Origin: 2-02-FULL-55-14 sp964581115
Lineage (GTDB): Bacteria > Bacteroidota > Ignavibacteria > UBA10030
Assembly (NCBI GenBank): GCA_964581115.1
Contig: CAZOMY010000009.1
Coordinates: 1-64,000, forward strand
Direction of reading: 5' to 3'
DNA: 64,000 bases
Shown: in pieces, positions 8,904-16,907 of the stretch
Layout: each line of letters begins with the position of its first letter
Numbering within the stretch: position 1 is the first letter of the stretch
Made by a program: the position numbers and the translations under genes
The notes under the pieces: generated by a model
The model's input: the letters and a program-made list of their open reading frames with translations, nothing else
What the model was told of the DNA's origin: nothing
The model's database searches: none

Positions 8904-9246
8904 TCAGTAGATCCTCCGTTGGCTGTTCTGCTTGGTGACCCCTCGGCTCCGCTCGGGGTCACCAAACACAGGAGCCCTAGTAGATCCTCCGTTGNNNNNN
9001 NNNNNNNNNNNNNNNNNNNNNNNNNNNNNNNNNNNNNNNNNNNNNNNNNNNNNNNNNNNNNNNNNNNNNNNNNNNNNNNNNNNNNNNNNNNNNNTGGTGA
9101 TCCCTCGGCTCCGCTCGGGGTCACCAAACACAGGAGCCCTAGTAGATCCTCCGTTGGCTGTTCTGCTTGGTGATCCCTCGGCTCCGCTCGGGGTCACCAA
9201 ACACAGGAGCCCTAGTAGATCCCCCGTTGGCTGTTTTGCTTGGTGA
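8904..9246. repeat. 73-bp tandem repeat array, interrupted by assembly gap
   Basis: Units beginning TGGTGA recur at 9095, 9168 and 9241, an exact 73-bp period. Another unit starts at 8933 before the run of N. Each unit has a palindromic core (GGTGACCCC and GGGGTCACC around a 12-nt GC-rich centre), then AAACACAGGAGCCCTAG and a GTAGATCCTCCGTTGG stretch. Copies differ by only a few bases. The 100 N (8995-9094) very likely hide further units. The last copy forms the 3' end of lptD. Confidence 0.85.
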
Positions 9247-11878
9247 CCTTGATGTCCTGCAGCTGCGGGGCCTTCACACGGAGCTCGAGCCGATAGCCCT
9301 CACGGATGCCCATGGGATACCAAGTGAATCGCATCGTCCAACAGTGGAGGTCGCGAGTCACGTCGACCGACGGAATGAAGTGTTCGCGGTTGATGAAGTC
9401 GTACGATGCGCTCGTGCCGATCTGCCATTGGTCGGTCAGATTGAATGCGAGACTCGCATTGGCTGAAGACGTACGGAAGATGGAATTCGGCGTCGGACGG
9501 CTCTGCGAGAAGGTATACGAGAGAGTGATGTTCCATGGGATCGAGAAGTCCGCGTCTTCGCGGTCGTAGATCGTCTGGAATGAAGGGCGGGGCACTGCCT
9601 GGGGCCGCGGTCCTTCCTGCTCCTGCTGTTCGTCGAGCACGTCCTGCGGCAGGTCGGCGGCCGCCGCGGCGGGCTGCTTCTTCTCGCCCCGCAACGAGGT
9701 CGAGAGACTGAACGACACGTTCGTCAGGTCGCCGAACCTTCCCTCCTCCTTCAACAAAAGCCGGTTGACACGAGCATTTGCCAACGGGTCGAACTGATAC
9801 ACATTGTAGGACAATCCGCCGTTTACGCTCAAGTACTGGCCGATATCGGTCCGATAGTTGATACCCACCTCGCTGAAGTTGAGTGAGTCTCGCGCGAAGT
9901 CGTATGAGAAGCCGAGGCCAACATTCAGCAGCTGTATCTTGGTCGCCTCTCCCGTATCCGACGGGCTGTACTTCATCTCCACATTGTTCGCCACATTGAA
10001 CGAGGCCAGCATCTGGTATTTCGGGATGGTCGTGCCGTACACCACTTTGTTGTACGTCAACGCCAGCGTCGGGTTCACTGTGTGACGCAACGCTTGGATG
10101 CCCAGGACCTGCGGCTGTGCAAGCCCGTAGAAGCGTGTCGACGCTGAAACGCCCGTGCTGACGTTGCCGCGAATGGTCTGTTGGTCGGTGTCGGTGAAGC
10201 CGAGTGTGCTGTCGGCCGTGTTTCGATACGGTGTGCGCTCCTCCTGCCACGTGCGGGCGTCGCTGAACGACAGCGATGGGGTGATGGTCACGTACCCGAC
10301 CTTCGGAGAGATGGAGAAACCGAGGTTCTGCGTCAGCGACTGAGCATTGCCGCGTCGGAACTCGTCCACTGGACCGAAGACCCCGTTCCGATAGACCGAG
10401 TCCGGACCGGCGGCGATCTTCGTCCGCTGGTTCAGGAACGACGCCCCGAAGTTCATTCCGAGCATCTCGAGCCAAGGCCTGTCGGCGTCGTTGGTAAAGG
10501 AGAGACCGCGGCCTTTTGACCGCGACCGGAACGGAAAGATCTGGCTCTGCGTGAACGACAGTGACGGCAAGACCTCCCGCACATCGCCCGTCGTGAGGCT
10601 CTGGTCGCGGGTGATGCCGATGGCCAGCGCGCGATTGGACCGCTCCCAGGTCTTTGAGTACGACGCGGCCGAGAAGATGTTCTGGGAGAGAATGTCCTCG
10701 ATGCTGCGGCTATAGTCCCGGAAATTGGCCGACGTGAACCGGAAATTCACGTCGATGCGCGACGTGGGGTCGATGACCTGGTTGTGTCGGAGAGCGACGT
10801 CGTAAGCATCATTCTTCTGATAGTCGGGGTCGCCCGGCTCTCCACTGACGTACCGGCGATACTCGGCGTCAAGCACTCCCGTGAAGTTGTATCGCAGGGC
10901 ATAGTTCAATCGGCTGCGGTTGGCCCAACCTCCGCGCATCGTAACGTCGAACATGGTGGCGACGTCGACATAATCGCTGATTGCCCAATAGTAACCAAGA
11001 TGGCTGAGGTATTGGCCGGCGCGGTTGTCGGACCCGAAGGCAGGGGCGATAATGCCCGACGCGCGGCCGCCGCGGCTCGGAAAGACGCCAAATGGCAGAA
11101 CGAACACGGGCACGTCGGCGACATAGAAGTAGACGGGTTCGACGACAACCTTGTCGCGCACATAGAGCTTCATGCGCGGACTCGTGAAGTAGAAGTGCGG
11201 ATGGTCGAGGTCGCACGTGGTGTAGCGGCCGTCGGCGACGTAGAGCACATTGACGTCGACCTTCTTGATCTGTTCGCCGGTGTAGAAGCCCTCTTCGATC
11301 TCCGTACGACCCACGGTGATGCGGCCCTTGCGTGTGCGGAACTGATATGCCACCGTATCACCGCGATACTCCTCACCGGCGTCGCGGATCATCGGCTTGC
11401 CGATGACCGAGTCGGCCTTGATGGTATCCTGCACGCCAGATGCGATCAACGTGGCCTTGTCCCAGTTGATACTGATGTGCTCCGCCTTGAGCGTCATCTG
11501 TTGGTAGTTCGTCTGTCCGTCGCCGAACAACTGCATCTGACGGGTGCGCATGGAGTACACGATGGAGTCGCGGGCGGAATAGATGACCAGCGTGTCGACG
11601 CCCGAAGCAATGGCGGCGGAGTCGGCGCGGGAGGTCAGCGTGTCACGAATGGCAAGTGTGTCGCGAGGCTGGGCGGCGGCTGACACGATGATGAAGAAGG
11701 AGAGGAATGCCCACCGAAGAGCTCCGGTGCACCACGCGAGCGAGCGCGTGCGGACGGCCGTCCAGGCGTGCGCGCCAAGAGCACCAGAGGCGCCACCTGT
11801 GCTTGCATCCCTACGAGGACCCGCTGGAATTGGACGCGTTGCCCTGGAAGTCGAGAGGTATGTTGCCGTCGGCGACAC
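9212..11878 (-). CDS. lptD: LPS-assembly outer membrane protein, LptD/OstA family
   Basis: Outer-membrane beta-barrel that inserts lipopolysaccharide into the outer leaflet. An OstA-like jellyroll covers about residues 95-225 and a large barrel about 260-870. The C-terminal part (DLHCWTMRFTWYPMGIREG, then KAPQLQDIKV) is characteristic of the Bacteroidota/Chlorobi branch. A hydrophobic export segment lies unusually far in, at about 54-70 (ALRWAFLSFFIIVSAAAQ). The GTG at 11878 is the only start that keeps it; it is 12 bp after the ROK gene. The last 10 residues and the stop codon come from the 73-bp repeat array, so the natural C-terminus may have been overwritten. Confidence 0.85.
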   Translation of the reverse strand: MSPTATYLSTSRATRPIPAGPRRDASTGGASGALGAHAWTAVRTRSLAWCTGALRWAFLSFFIIVSAAAQPRDTLAIRDTLTSRADSAAIASGVDTLVIYSARDSIVYSMRTRQMQLFGDGQTNYQQMTLKAEHISINWDKATLIASGVQDTIKADSVIGKPMIRDAGEEYRGDTVAYQFRTRKGRITVGRTEIEEGFYTGEQIKKVDVNVLYVADGRYTTCDLDHPHFYFTSPRMKLYVRDKVVVEPVYFYVADVPVFVLPFGVFPSRGGRASGIIAPAFGSDNRAGQYLSHLGYYWAISDYVDVATMFDVTMRGGWANRSRLNYALRYNFTGVLDAEYRRYVSGEPGDPDYQKNDAYDVALRHNQVIDPTSRIDVNFRFTSANFRDYSRSIEDILSQNIFSAASYSKTWERSNRALAIGITRDQSLTTGDVREVLPSLSFTQSQIFPFRSRSKGRGLSFTNDADRPWLEMLGMNFGASFLNQRTKIAAGPDSVYRNGVFGPVDEFRRGNAQSLTQNLGFSISPKVGYVTITPSLSFSDARTWQEERTPYRNTADSTLGFTDTDQQTIRGNVSTGVSASTRFYGLAQPQVLGIQALRHTVNPTLALTYNKVVYGTTIPKYQMLASFNVANNVEMKYSPSDTGEATKIQLLNVGLGFSYDFARDSLNFSEVGINYRTDIGQYLSVNGGLSYNVYQFDPLANARVNRLLLKEEGRFGDLTNVSFSLSTSLRGEKKQPAAAAADLPQDVLDEQQEQEGPRPQAVPRPSFQTIYDREDADFSIPWNITLSYTFSQSRPTPNSIFRTSSANASLAFNLTDQWQIGTSASYDFINREHFIPSVDVTRDLHCWTMRFTWYPMGIREGYRLELRVKAPQLQDIKVTKQNSQRGIY

Positions 11879-11890
11879 GAGGGGGGTCGA

Positions 11891-12847
11891 TCACTCCGGG
11901 AGCACCAAACCAGCCGCCCCCAGCATGCCAGCCGTGTTCCCCAATTGAGCAGGCAAGACTCGGATGCCGGGCTTCAGCGGCTTGAGAACCTGCCCGACGA
12001 CGCCGGCTTCGATGGCGCTGAGCACGAGGTCGCCGGCTGCCGAGACGCCGCCTCCGATGATGCTGATACGCAGGTCCATCACGTTCATGACAGCCGCGAT
12101 GGCGATGCCGAGCAAGCGTCCGGCCTCGGCCAGGGCCTCGCGTGCGAGGGGGTCACCCTGTTCTGCGGCTTGCGCGATGATGGCCGGCTCGAGCTTCGAC
12201 AGGTCGCCTCCAACGAGTTGGTGGATCTTCGACTCCTTTCGGTCGCGGACCATATCGGCTGTCCGCTGCGAGAGGTAGCGCTGACCGATATAGGCCTCGA
12301 TGCATCCGCGGCCTCCACAATTGCAGACAGGGCCGTTGTGGTCGATGGTGATGTGACCGATCTCTCCCGCTCCGCCCGTCGGTCCTCGATAGAGCTTCCG
12401 ATCGAGGATGACCCCTCCTCCGACGCCGGTTCCCCAAATCACGAACAGAAAGTCGGGAATGTTCCGTCCGGCACCGAAGCGTGACTCTGCGATGGCTGCA
12501 ACGTTGGCGTCGTTCTCGACGATGACGTGATGACCCGGGAATCGCTTCGCCACTTCGTCGGCGAGGTGGACCTCATCCCAGCCTTTCAAATTGGGAGGAG
12601 CCTTGACGACCCCGCGGTCATCGACCACACCGGGCGCTCCAATGCCAACCGCGGCGATGGTCGGCTTCCCTTTCCATGCAATGATGTCGCGGATGCCGGC
12701 CTCGATCTGCCCGATCACGGCGGCGGGACCCTGGTCGGCGAGCGTTGGGAGTCGGTTCTCATACAACACCTCGCCGGATGCGCTGACGAGTCCGGACTTG
12801 ACGGTCGTTCCGCCGAGGTCGATGCCGATGACGGTGGGAGGAGTCAT
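11891..12847 (-). CDS. ROK-family sugar kinase (glucokinase-like)
   Basis: Cytoplasmic ATP-dependent hexose kinase of the ROK family. It shows the phosphate-binding DLGGTT at residues 10-15, the sugar/catalytic pair Asn112-Asp113 (VENDANVAA), and the zinc site His165 plus Cys175, Cys177 and Cys182 in CNCGGRGC followed by Glu184. The 318 residues are typical of ROK glucokinases without the HTH domain of NagC-type repressors. It lies between the aldo/keto reductase and lptD on the same strand, 12 bp from lptD. The exact sugar (glucose, mannose or N-acetyl sugar) cannot be fixed from sequence. Confidence 0.88.
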   Translation of the reverse strand: MTPPTVIGIDLGGTTVKSGLVSASGEVLYENRLPTLADQGPAAVIGQIEAGIRDIIAWKGKPTIAAVGIGAPGVVDDRGVVKAPPNLKGWDEVHLADEVAKRFPGHHVIVENDANVAAIAESRFGAGRNIPDFLFVIWGTGVGGGVILDRKLYRGPTGGAGEIGHITIDHNGPVCNCGGRGCIEAYIGQRYLSQRTADMVRDRKESKIHQLVGGDLSKLEPAIIAQAAEQGDPLAREALAEAGRLLGIAIAAVMNVMDLRISIIGGGVSAAGDLVLSAIEAGVVGQVLKPLKPGIRVLPAQLGNTAGMLGAAGLVLPE

Positions 12848-13113
12848 GATGGAAAACTACGAAGAAAATGCAGGGGAAAGAAGCGGGCAAGATCAAACAG
12901 GAAACATAAAATGCCAAACACGAAACAAATCCGAACGGCATGAGGCAAGTATGAAGAAAACAAACTCCCGATATCGTTGAAGAACTGCACGGAGTACCGC
13001 CGAGAGACCCTAGTAACCAATCGTCGATGCACGTCCGGGGAACAGAGGCGTCGCCGAAATCGGCAATCCTCACTCATCAATCCGCAATCGACATTCCGCA
13101 TTCCGAAATCATT

Positions 13114-14016
13114 CTATCCCCTCTTCCACCACATCACATCGGTCGTGGCGGCGTCGCGGGTCGACTGTTCCAATTCACGCATCTCTTGTGATGTCATGGC
13201 CGCAAAACCGGCGGCGGCGGAAACATTCTCTCGGAGTTCGGCAATCGTGGCCATGCCGACGACAGCCGTGCTGACCGGCAGGGAGAGACTGTAGCGGATG
13301 CTGCGGGCCGGATGCCGGACCATCTTGCCGGCGGCGAGTACTTTCATCGCGATCAGCCCGATGTTCCGTTCGGTCGACAATCGGCCGATCGCAGGTGTGA
13401 AGTCGTTGACGAGTGCGTCCGTGGAACTGAGCGGGCAGAGTACGGTTGCGAACGGATAGCGATTGAGCGCGGCCGTCAGCACCTCGGGACGGTTGTGACC
13501 CGTGATGCCGACAAATCGGCAGAGTCCTTCGTCCTTCGCCCGAATGGCTGCGGCGAGCGCGCCGTCGTCAGACGTCACGCGGTCCAGGTCGTTCATCGAA
13601 TTAATCGCATGCACCTGCAGGATGTCGATCCGGTCAGTCTGCAATCGTTCAAGACTCCGGTTGATCTCGCGCCAGGCTTCATCCTTGCTTCGCTCGAGAC
13701 ATTTCGTAGCCAGGACGACCTCGCTCCGTCTCTTTCGCATCACGGCCCCGACCTTTTCTTCGGCGTTGCGGTACGTGCTGGCACAATCGATATAGTTGAT
13801 GCCGGCGTCGATGGCAGCGCTGACAAGTTCGGCACCTTCATCCACCGTCATTGGGCTGTAACCGAGCGTCGCACAGCCGAAGCCGAGGATGGAAACGTGA
13901 AACCCCGTGGAGCCAAGGGGCCGGCGTGCGAGGATCGAGGACGTCGGACGGGCGTCAAGCAATGGCCTAGCGATCGTACCAAGCGCTACGGAATGCAGGA
14001 ATGTTCGGCGGTCCAT
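13114..14016 (-). CDS. aldo/keto reductase with Tat-like signal
   Basis: NADPH-dependent oxidoreductase of the AKR superfamily. The catalytic tetrad is visible as Asp77 and Tyr82 (YIDCASTYRN), Lys105 (LATKC) and His136 (ILQVHAIN). The N-terminus MDRRTFLHSVALG has a twin-arginine motif and a hydrophobic stretch, so export by Tat is possible. The 300 residues match the family. It is upstream of the ROK gene with a 266-bp spacer that holds only low-complexity sequence, so operon membership is uncertain. Confidence 0.85.
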   Translation of the reverse strand: MDRRTFLHSVALGTIARPLLDARPTSSILARRPLGSTGFHVSILGFGCATLGYSPMTVDEGAELVSAAIDAGINYIDCASTYRNAEEKVGAVMRKRRSEVVLATKCLERSKDEAWREINRSLERLQTDRIDILQVHAINSMNDLDRVTSDDGALAAAIRAKDEGLCRFVGITGHNRPEVLTAALNRYPFATVLCPLSSTDALVNDFTPAIGRLSTERNIGLIAMKVLAAGKMVRHPARSIRYSLSLPVSTAVVGMATIAELRENVSAAAGFAAMTSQEMRELEQSTRDAATTDVMWWKRG

Positions 14017-14480
14017 GGGAAGAGAGAAGGACTGAGGAGTAGAGAGTAGAGGAAAGTCGGTTATCAGTGATCAGTTGTCAGTAGAGGCTATCTGAAAAAC
14101 CCCCAGATGCTGGTTCGATAGCCGCAAAGAACGCAAAGAACACAGAGAAAGTGAATCATGGCTCTTTGCGGTCTCTGCTCCTGCCCCGACGGTCGGAAGA
14201 CCTCGACGTTTTGTGCCGGGCAGGCAGGTTCTGTGCAGCTAGTGTCTTTGTGAGATGGGCTCAAGTCAATAGATTGAAGAATCGTTTGAAGCAGTCGCTT
14301 CAGCTGTATAGAGTCTCCGGCGGTCAAAGGCCTCAGGGCAGGGTCTGCACCTGGCACCTGAAGCTTGGGACTCGACCCCTGAAACCTTCATGGGATGTAG
14401 TTCTGGCCAAAATATCTCACCGGAGTGAGCGAATAGCAAGTTGGAGGGCGGAGGAAGGATGCGTATTTTGATCGAATCTC
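14017..14480. other. gene-free spacer with repeat remnants
   Basis: No gene seen in this divergent spacer. It holds CAGTGATCAGT-type sequence (14061-14084), a CCACAAAG-family inverted repeat (CCGCAAAGA 14122-14130 with TCTTTGCGG 14163-14171) and a GGGCAGGCAGG block (14218-14228). Near the right end TTGGAG (14441-14446) and TATTTT (14464-14469) are 17 bp apart, a possible promoter that would leave a very short leader for the next gene. Confidence 0.6.
14122..14171. repeat. CCGCAAAG-type inverted repeat
   Basis: Arms CCGCAAAGA (14122-14130) and TCTTTGCGG (14163-14171) enclose a spacer that repeats GCAAAGAACACAGAG-like sequence. The same design recurs at 40462-40526, 44406-44466 and, diverged, at 59409-59456. 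Confidence 0.65.
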
Positions 14481-16739
14481 ATGAGCCGCGGAATACCCAT
14501 AACGCTACTGTGCATCGTGTGCCTTGCGTGGTTCACGGTGGTGGCGCAAGACGTGCCCGTCGTGCGAGCCGTACGGATCGATCGGTCGTTGACGCTCGAT
14601 GGGCTGTTGTCGGAGGCCGAATGGAACCAGGCCCAGGCGATCCCGTTGCCGTTTGAGGTCGAACCCCGCGAGAATGTGCCGGCACCGCAGCGGACGGAGG
14701 TGCGCGTGCTTTACACGCTCGATATGCTCTATATCGGGTTTGTGTGCCGCGATTCTGCGATGTCGGATGTTCGCGCGGCGTACGCGGACCGCGACAAGGC
14801 CGCACCGGATGACCTGGCGGCGGTGGTGCTCGACACGTACGGCGACCATCAACGGGCCTATGTGTTCACGGTCAATCCGAGAGGCGTTCAGGGAGATGCG
14901 ATGTTCGCCGGCAACCGCGAGGACGTGTCGTTCGACCTTGTATGGCATTCTGCCGCGCGGAGGTACAGGGACGGCTGGAGTGCCGAGATGGGCATCCCTT
15001 TTGCATCACTCCGCTTTCCTGACCAGAAAGAACAACGCTGGCTTGTCTTGTTCGGTCGGCAGTATCCTCGTGCGACGATGGCGATGCTGTCGGCCACGCG
15101 TTACGACCGGAACAATCCATGCATGACCTGCCAGGGGATGACGCTGATCGGCATTGAAGGGGTCCGTCCCGGTTCTGCGATCGATCTGCTGCCGTATGTC
15201 GGGGCGTCACAGCGCACCGGGTTGCGCGACGAAGACGAGCTTGATTCGCCATTCGATCGCGGCAAGATGACACCGCGTGCGGGAGTGGGACTGAGGGTCG
15301 CCCCGACGCCAAACCTGATCTTGGAAGGCGTCATCAACCCCGATTTCAGCCAGATCGAAGCGGATGCCGTCCAGATCAGCGTGAACTCGAACTTCGCCCT
15401 CTACTATCCGGAGAAGCGGCCGTTCTTTCTGGAAGGAGCCGACCTCTACCAGACGATCTTCAATCAGTGGGGCGATCCGGCCTTCCAGGTCTTCTATTCG
15501 CGTACGTTCAACGATCCGCTGGTGGCGGCAAAAGTGTTCGGAAAATCGGGCGCGCTATCCTTCGGGATCATCGCGGCCCAAGACCGGAACACGTCGATCG
15601 TCGTCCCGGGTGAAGAGGAGAGCGACGTCGTCGAGACCGGACGTGATTCGCAAGCCGGCGTGGCCCGCGTGCGCTACGAGCTCGGCGAAGAGTCGTTCAT
15701 CGGTGGGTTCGGATCCGTACGCACCTTCGGTGCAGACGGCTCGCATTTGCTCGGCGGGTTGGACGGGCGATGGCGGTTCGCGAATGTCTACAGCCTCACG
15801 GCGGGGGCTTTTGCTTCAGACACGAAGGAGCTGAACGATCTTTCGATCTTCAACGAAACGCGGCCGTTCGGCGCAACGCGATTCTCCGCTGCGTACGACG
15901 GAGAACGCTTCCGTGGAGCTGCCGGGCGCGTGGAACTCAGCCGACAAGCCCGCGATTACGGCTTCGCCCTCACAGCGGAAGCAGTGCAGCCGACATTTCA
16001 ATCGCAGAATGGATTCATCGGAGCGACGAATCGAAATACCTTCACGGGCGCTCACAGCTACTCGCTGTATCCCGAAGGTTCGTTCCTTGACAAGATCACG
16101 GTCTTCCAGTTCGTTGGTGCAGTGCTGAACGACAAGCGGATCATGAAAGAGCGATTTGTCGGAGCCGGTGTTGAAGGCATCATGAAGGGGCAGACACGGT
16201 TCACAGTCCTCGGCCAAGGGCTCGGTGAGGAACGGTACGGAGGGATCCTCTTCCGCCGTTTGCCCCAACTCATGGCGAACATCACCTCGACGCCCGTTGC
16301 GGCGCTCACCATGAAGCTGAACCTGCAATACGGCCGATTCGTTTATCGCGATGGGACGCCGCCCGAAGCAGGCCACGGCCATGCCATCGACTTCGAGGTG
16401 CTCCTCCGGCTCACCGACCGCTTCCGTGTTCGTGTGACGCTCAGCCGCGCGCGGCTGATGGCGCTGAACCGGCGCGAACTGTTCTATGACGGCAACGTTT
16501 ACCAATCGCTTGCGGTGTATCAGTTCTCGCCCGAGTTCTCGTTCCGGCTGGTCAGTCAGTTCGACACGTTCGACCGAGTGGCCAGTCTGTATCCGCTCCT
16601 GGGATATCGTCTCGACGCTTTTAGCGCGATCTATCTTGGAGCGACAGAAGGGTCCGCCGATTACGGCCGCAATCGCGGCGGTTGGAGGTCGACGTCGAGG
16701 CAGTTCTTCGTGAAGGTGCAATACCTGATACAGGGGTAG
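14481..16739 (+). CDS. DUF5916 outer-membrane protein with CBM9-like domain (paralog 1)
   Basis: Predicted outer-membrane protein. A signal peptide (about residues 1-23) is followed by a carbohydrate-binding family 9-like beta-sandwich (about 28-205; the LDGLLSEAEWNQA motif) and a long DUF5916 beta-strand region ending in the barrel-like FFVKVQYLIQG. VINPDFSQIEADAVQISVN and YYPEKRPFFLEGADL are DUF5916 hallmarks. A pair of cysteines lies in PCMTCQGM. The 752 residues match the family. The gene is followed by a paralog 168 bp downstream. Function is not established; a role with extracellular polysaccharide is only a guess from the CBM9-like domain. Confidence 0.85.
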   Translation: MSRGIPITLLCIVCLAWFTVVAQDVPVVRAVRIDRSLTLDGLLSEAEWNQAQAIPLPFEVEPRENVPAPQRTEVRVLYTLDMLYIGFVCRDSAMSDVRAAYADRDKAAPDDLAAVVLDTYGDHQRAYVFTVNPRGVQGDAMFAGNREDVSFDLVWHSAARRYRDGWSAEMGIPFASLRFPDQKEQRWLVLFGRQYPRATMAMLSATRYDRNNPCMTCQGMTLIGIEGVRPGSAIDLLPYVGASQRTGLRDEDELDSPFDRGKMTPRAGVGLRVAPTPNLILEGVINPDFSQIEADAVQISVNSNFALYYPEKRPFFLEGADLYQTIFNQWGDPAFQVFYSRTFNDPLVAAKVFGKSGALSFGIIAAQDRNTSIVVPGEEESDVVETGRDSQAGVARVRYELGEESFIGGFGSVRTFGADGSHLLGGLDGRWRFANVYSLTAGAFASDTKELNDLSIFNETRPFGATRFSAAYDGERFRGAAGRVELSRQARDYGFALTAEAVQPTFQSQNGFIGATNRNTFTGAHSYSLYPEGSFLDKITVFQFVGAVLNDKRIMKERFVGAGVEGIMKGQTRFTVLGQGLGEERYGGILFRRLPQLMANITSTPVAALTMKLNLQYGRFVYRDGTPPEAGHGHAIDFEVLLRLTDRFRVRVTLSRARLMALNRRELFYDGNVYQSLAVYQFSPEFSFRLVSQFDTFDRVASLYPLLGYRLDAFSAIYLGATEGSADYGRNRGGWRSTSRQFFVKVQYLIQG

Positions 16740-16907
16740 CGTGAAGGCCGTGTAGAGCGGTAAGAGGCGTGCGGGGCGAGTTCAGGCCTTCCTGCGGGCA
16801 GAGCGGTGTGCAGGACCGACCGTGTGGGGTGATCGGACCAAAGAGCGCGTTCCCAGAAACGCGATGATGTAACTGCCGAGCATTCGCGCCGTAAGTTCAC
16901 CGATCGC

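Noticed and set aside
8904..9246. Possible CRISPR array
   Set aside because: The whole 73-bp unit, including the part that would be a spacer, is conserved between copies, and no cas gene is nearby.
15106..15140. Heme-binding CxxC motif in the DUF5916 proteins
   Set aside because: The motif is CxTCQG, without the His that follows in cytochrome c CxxCH sites.
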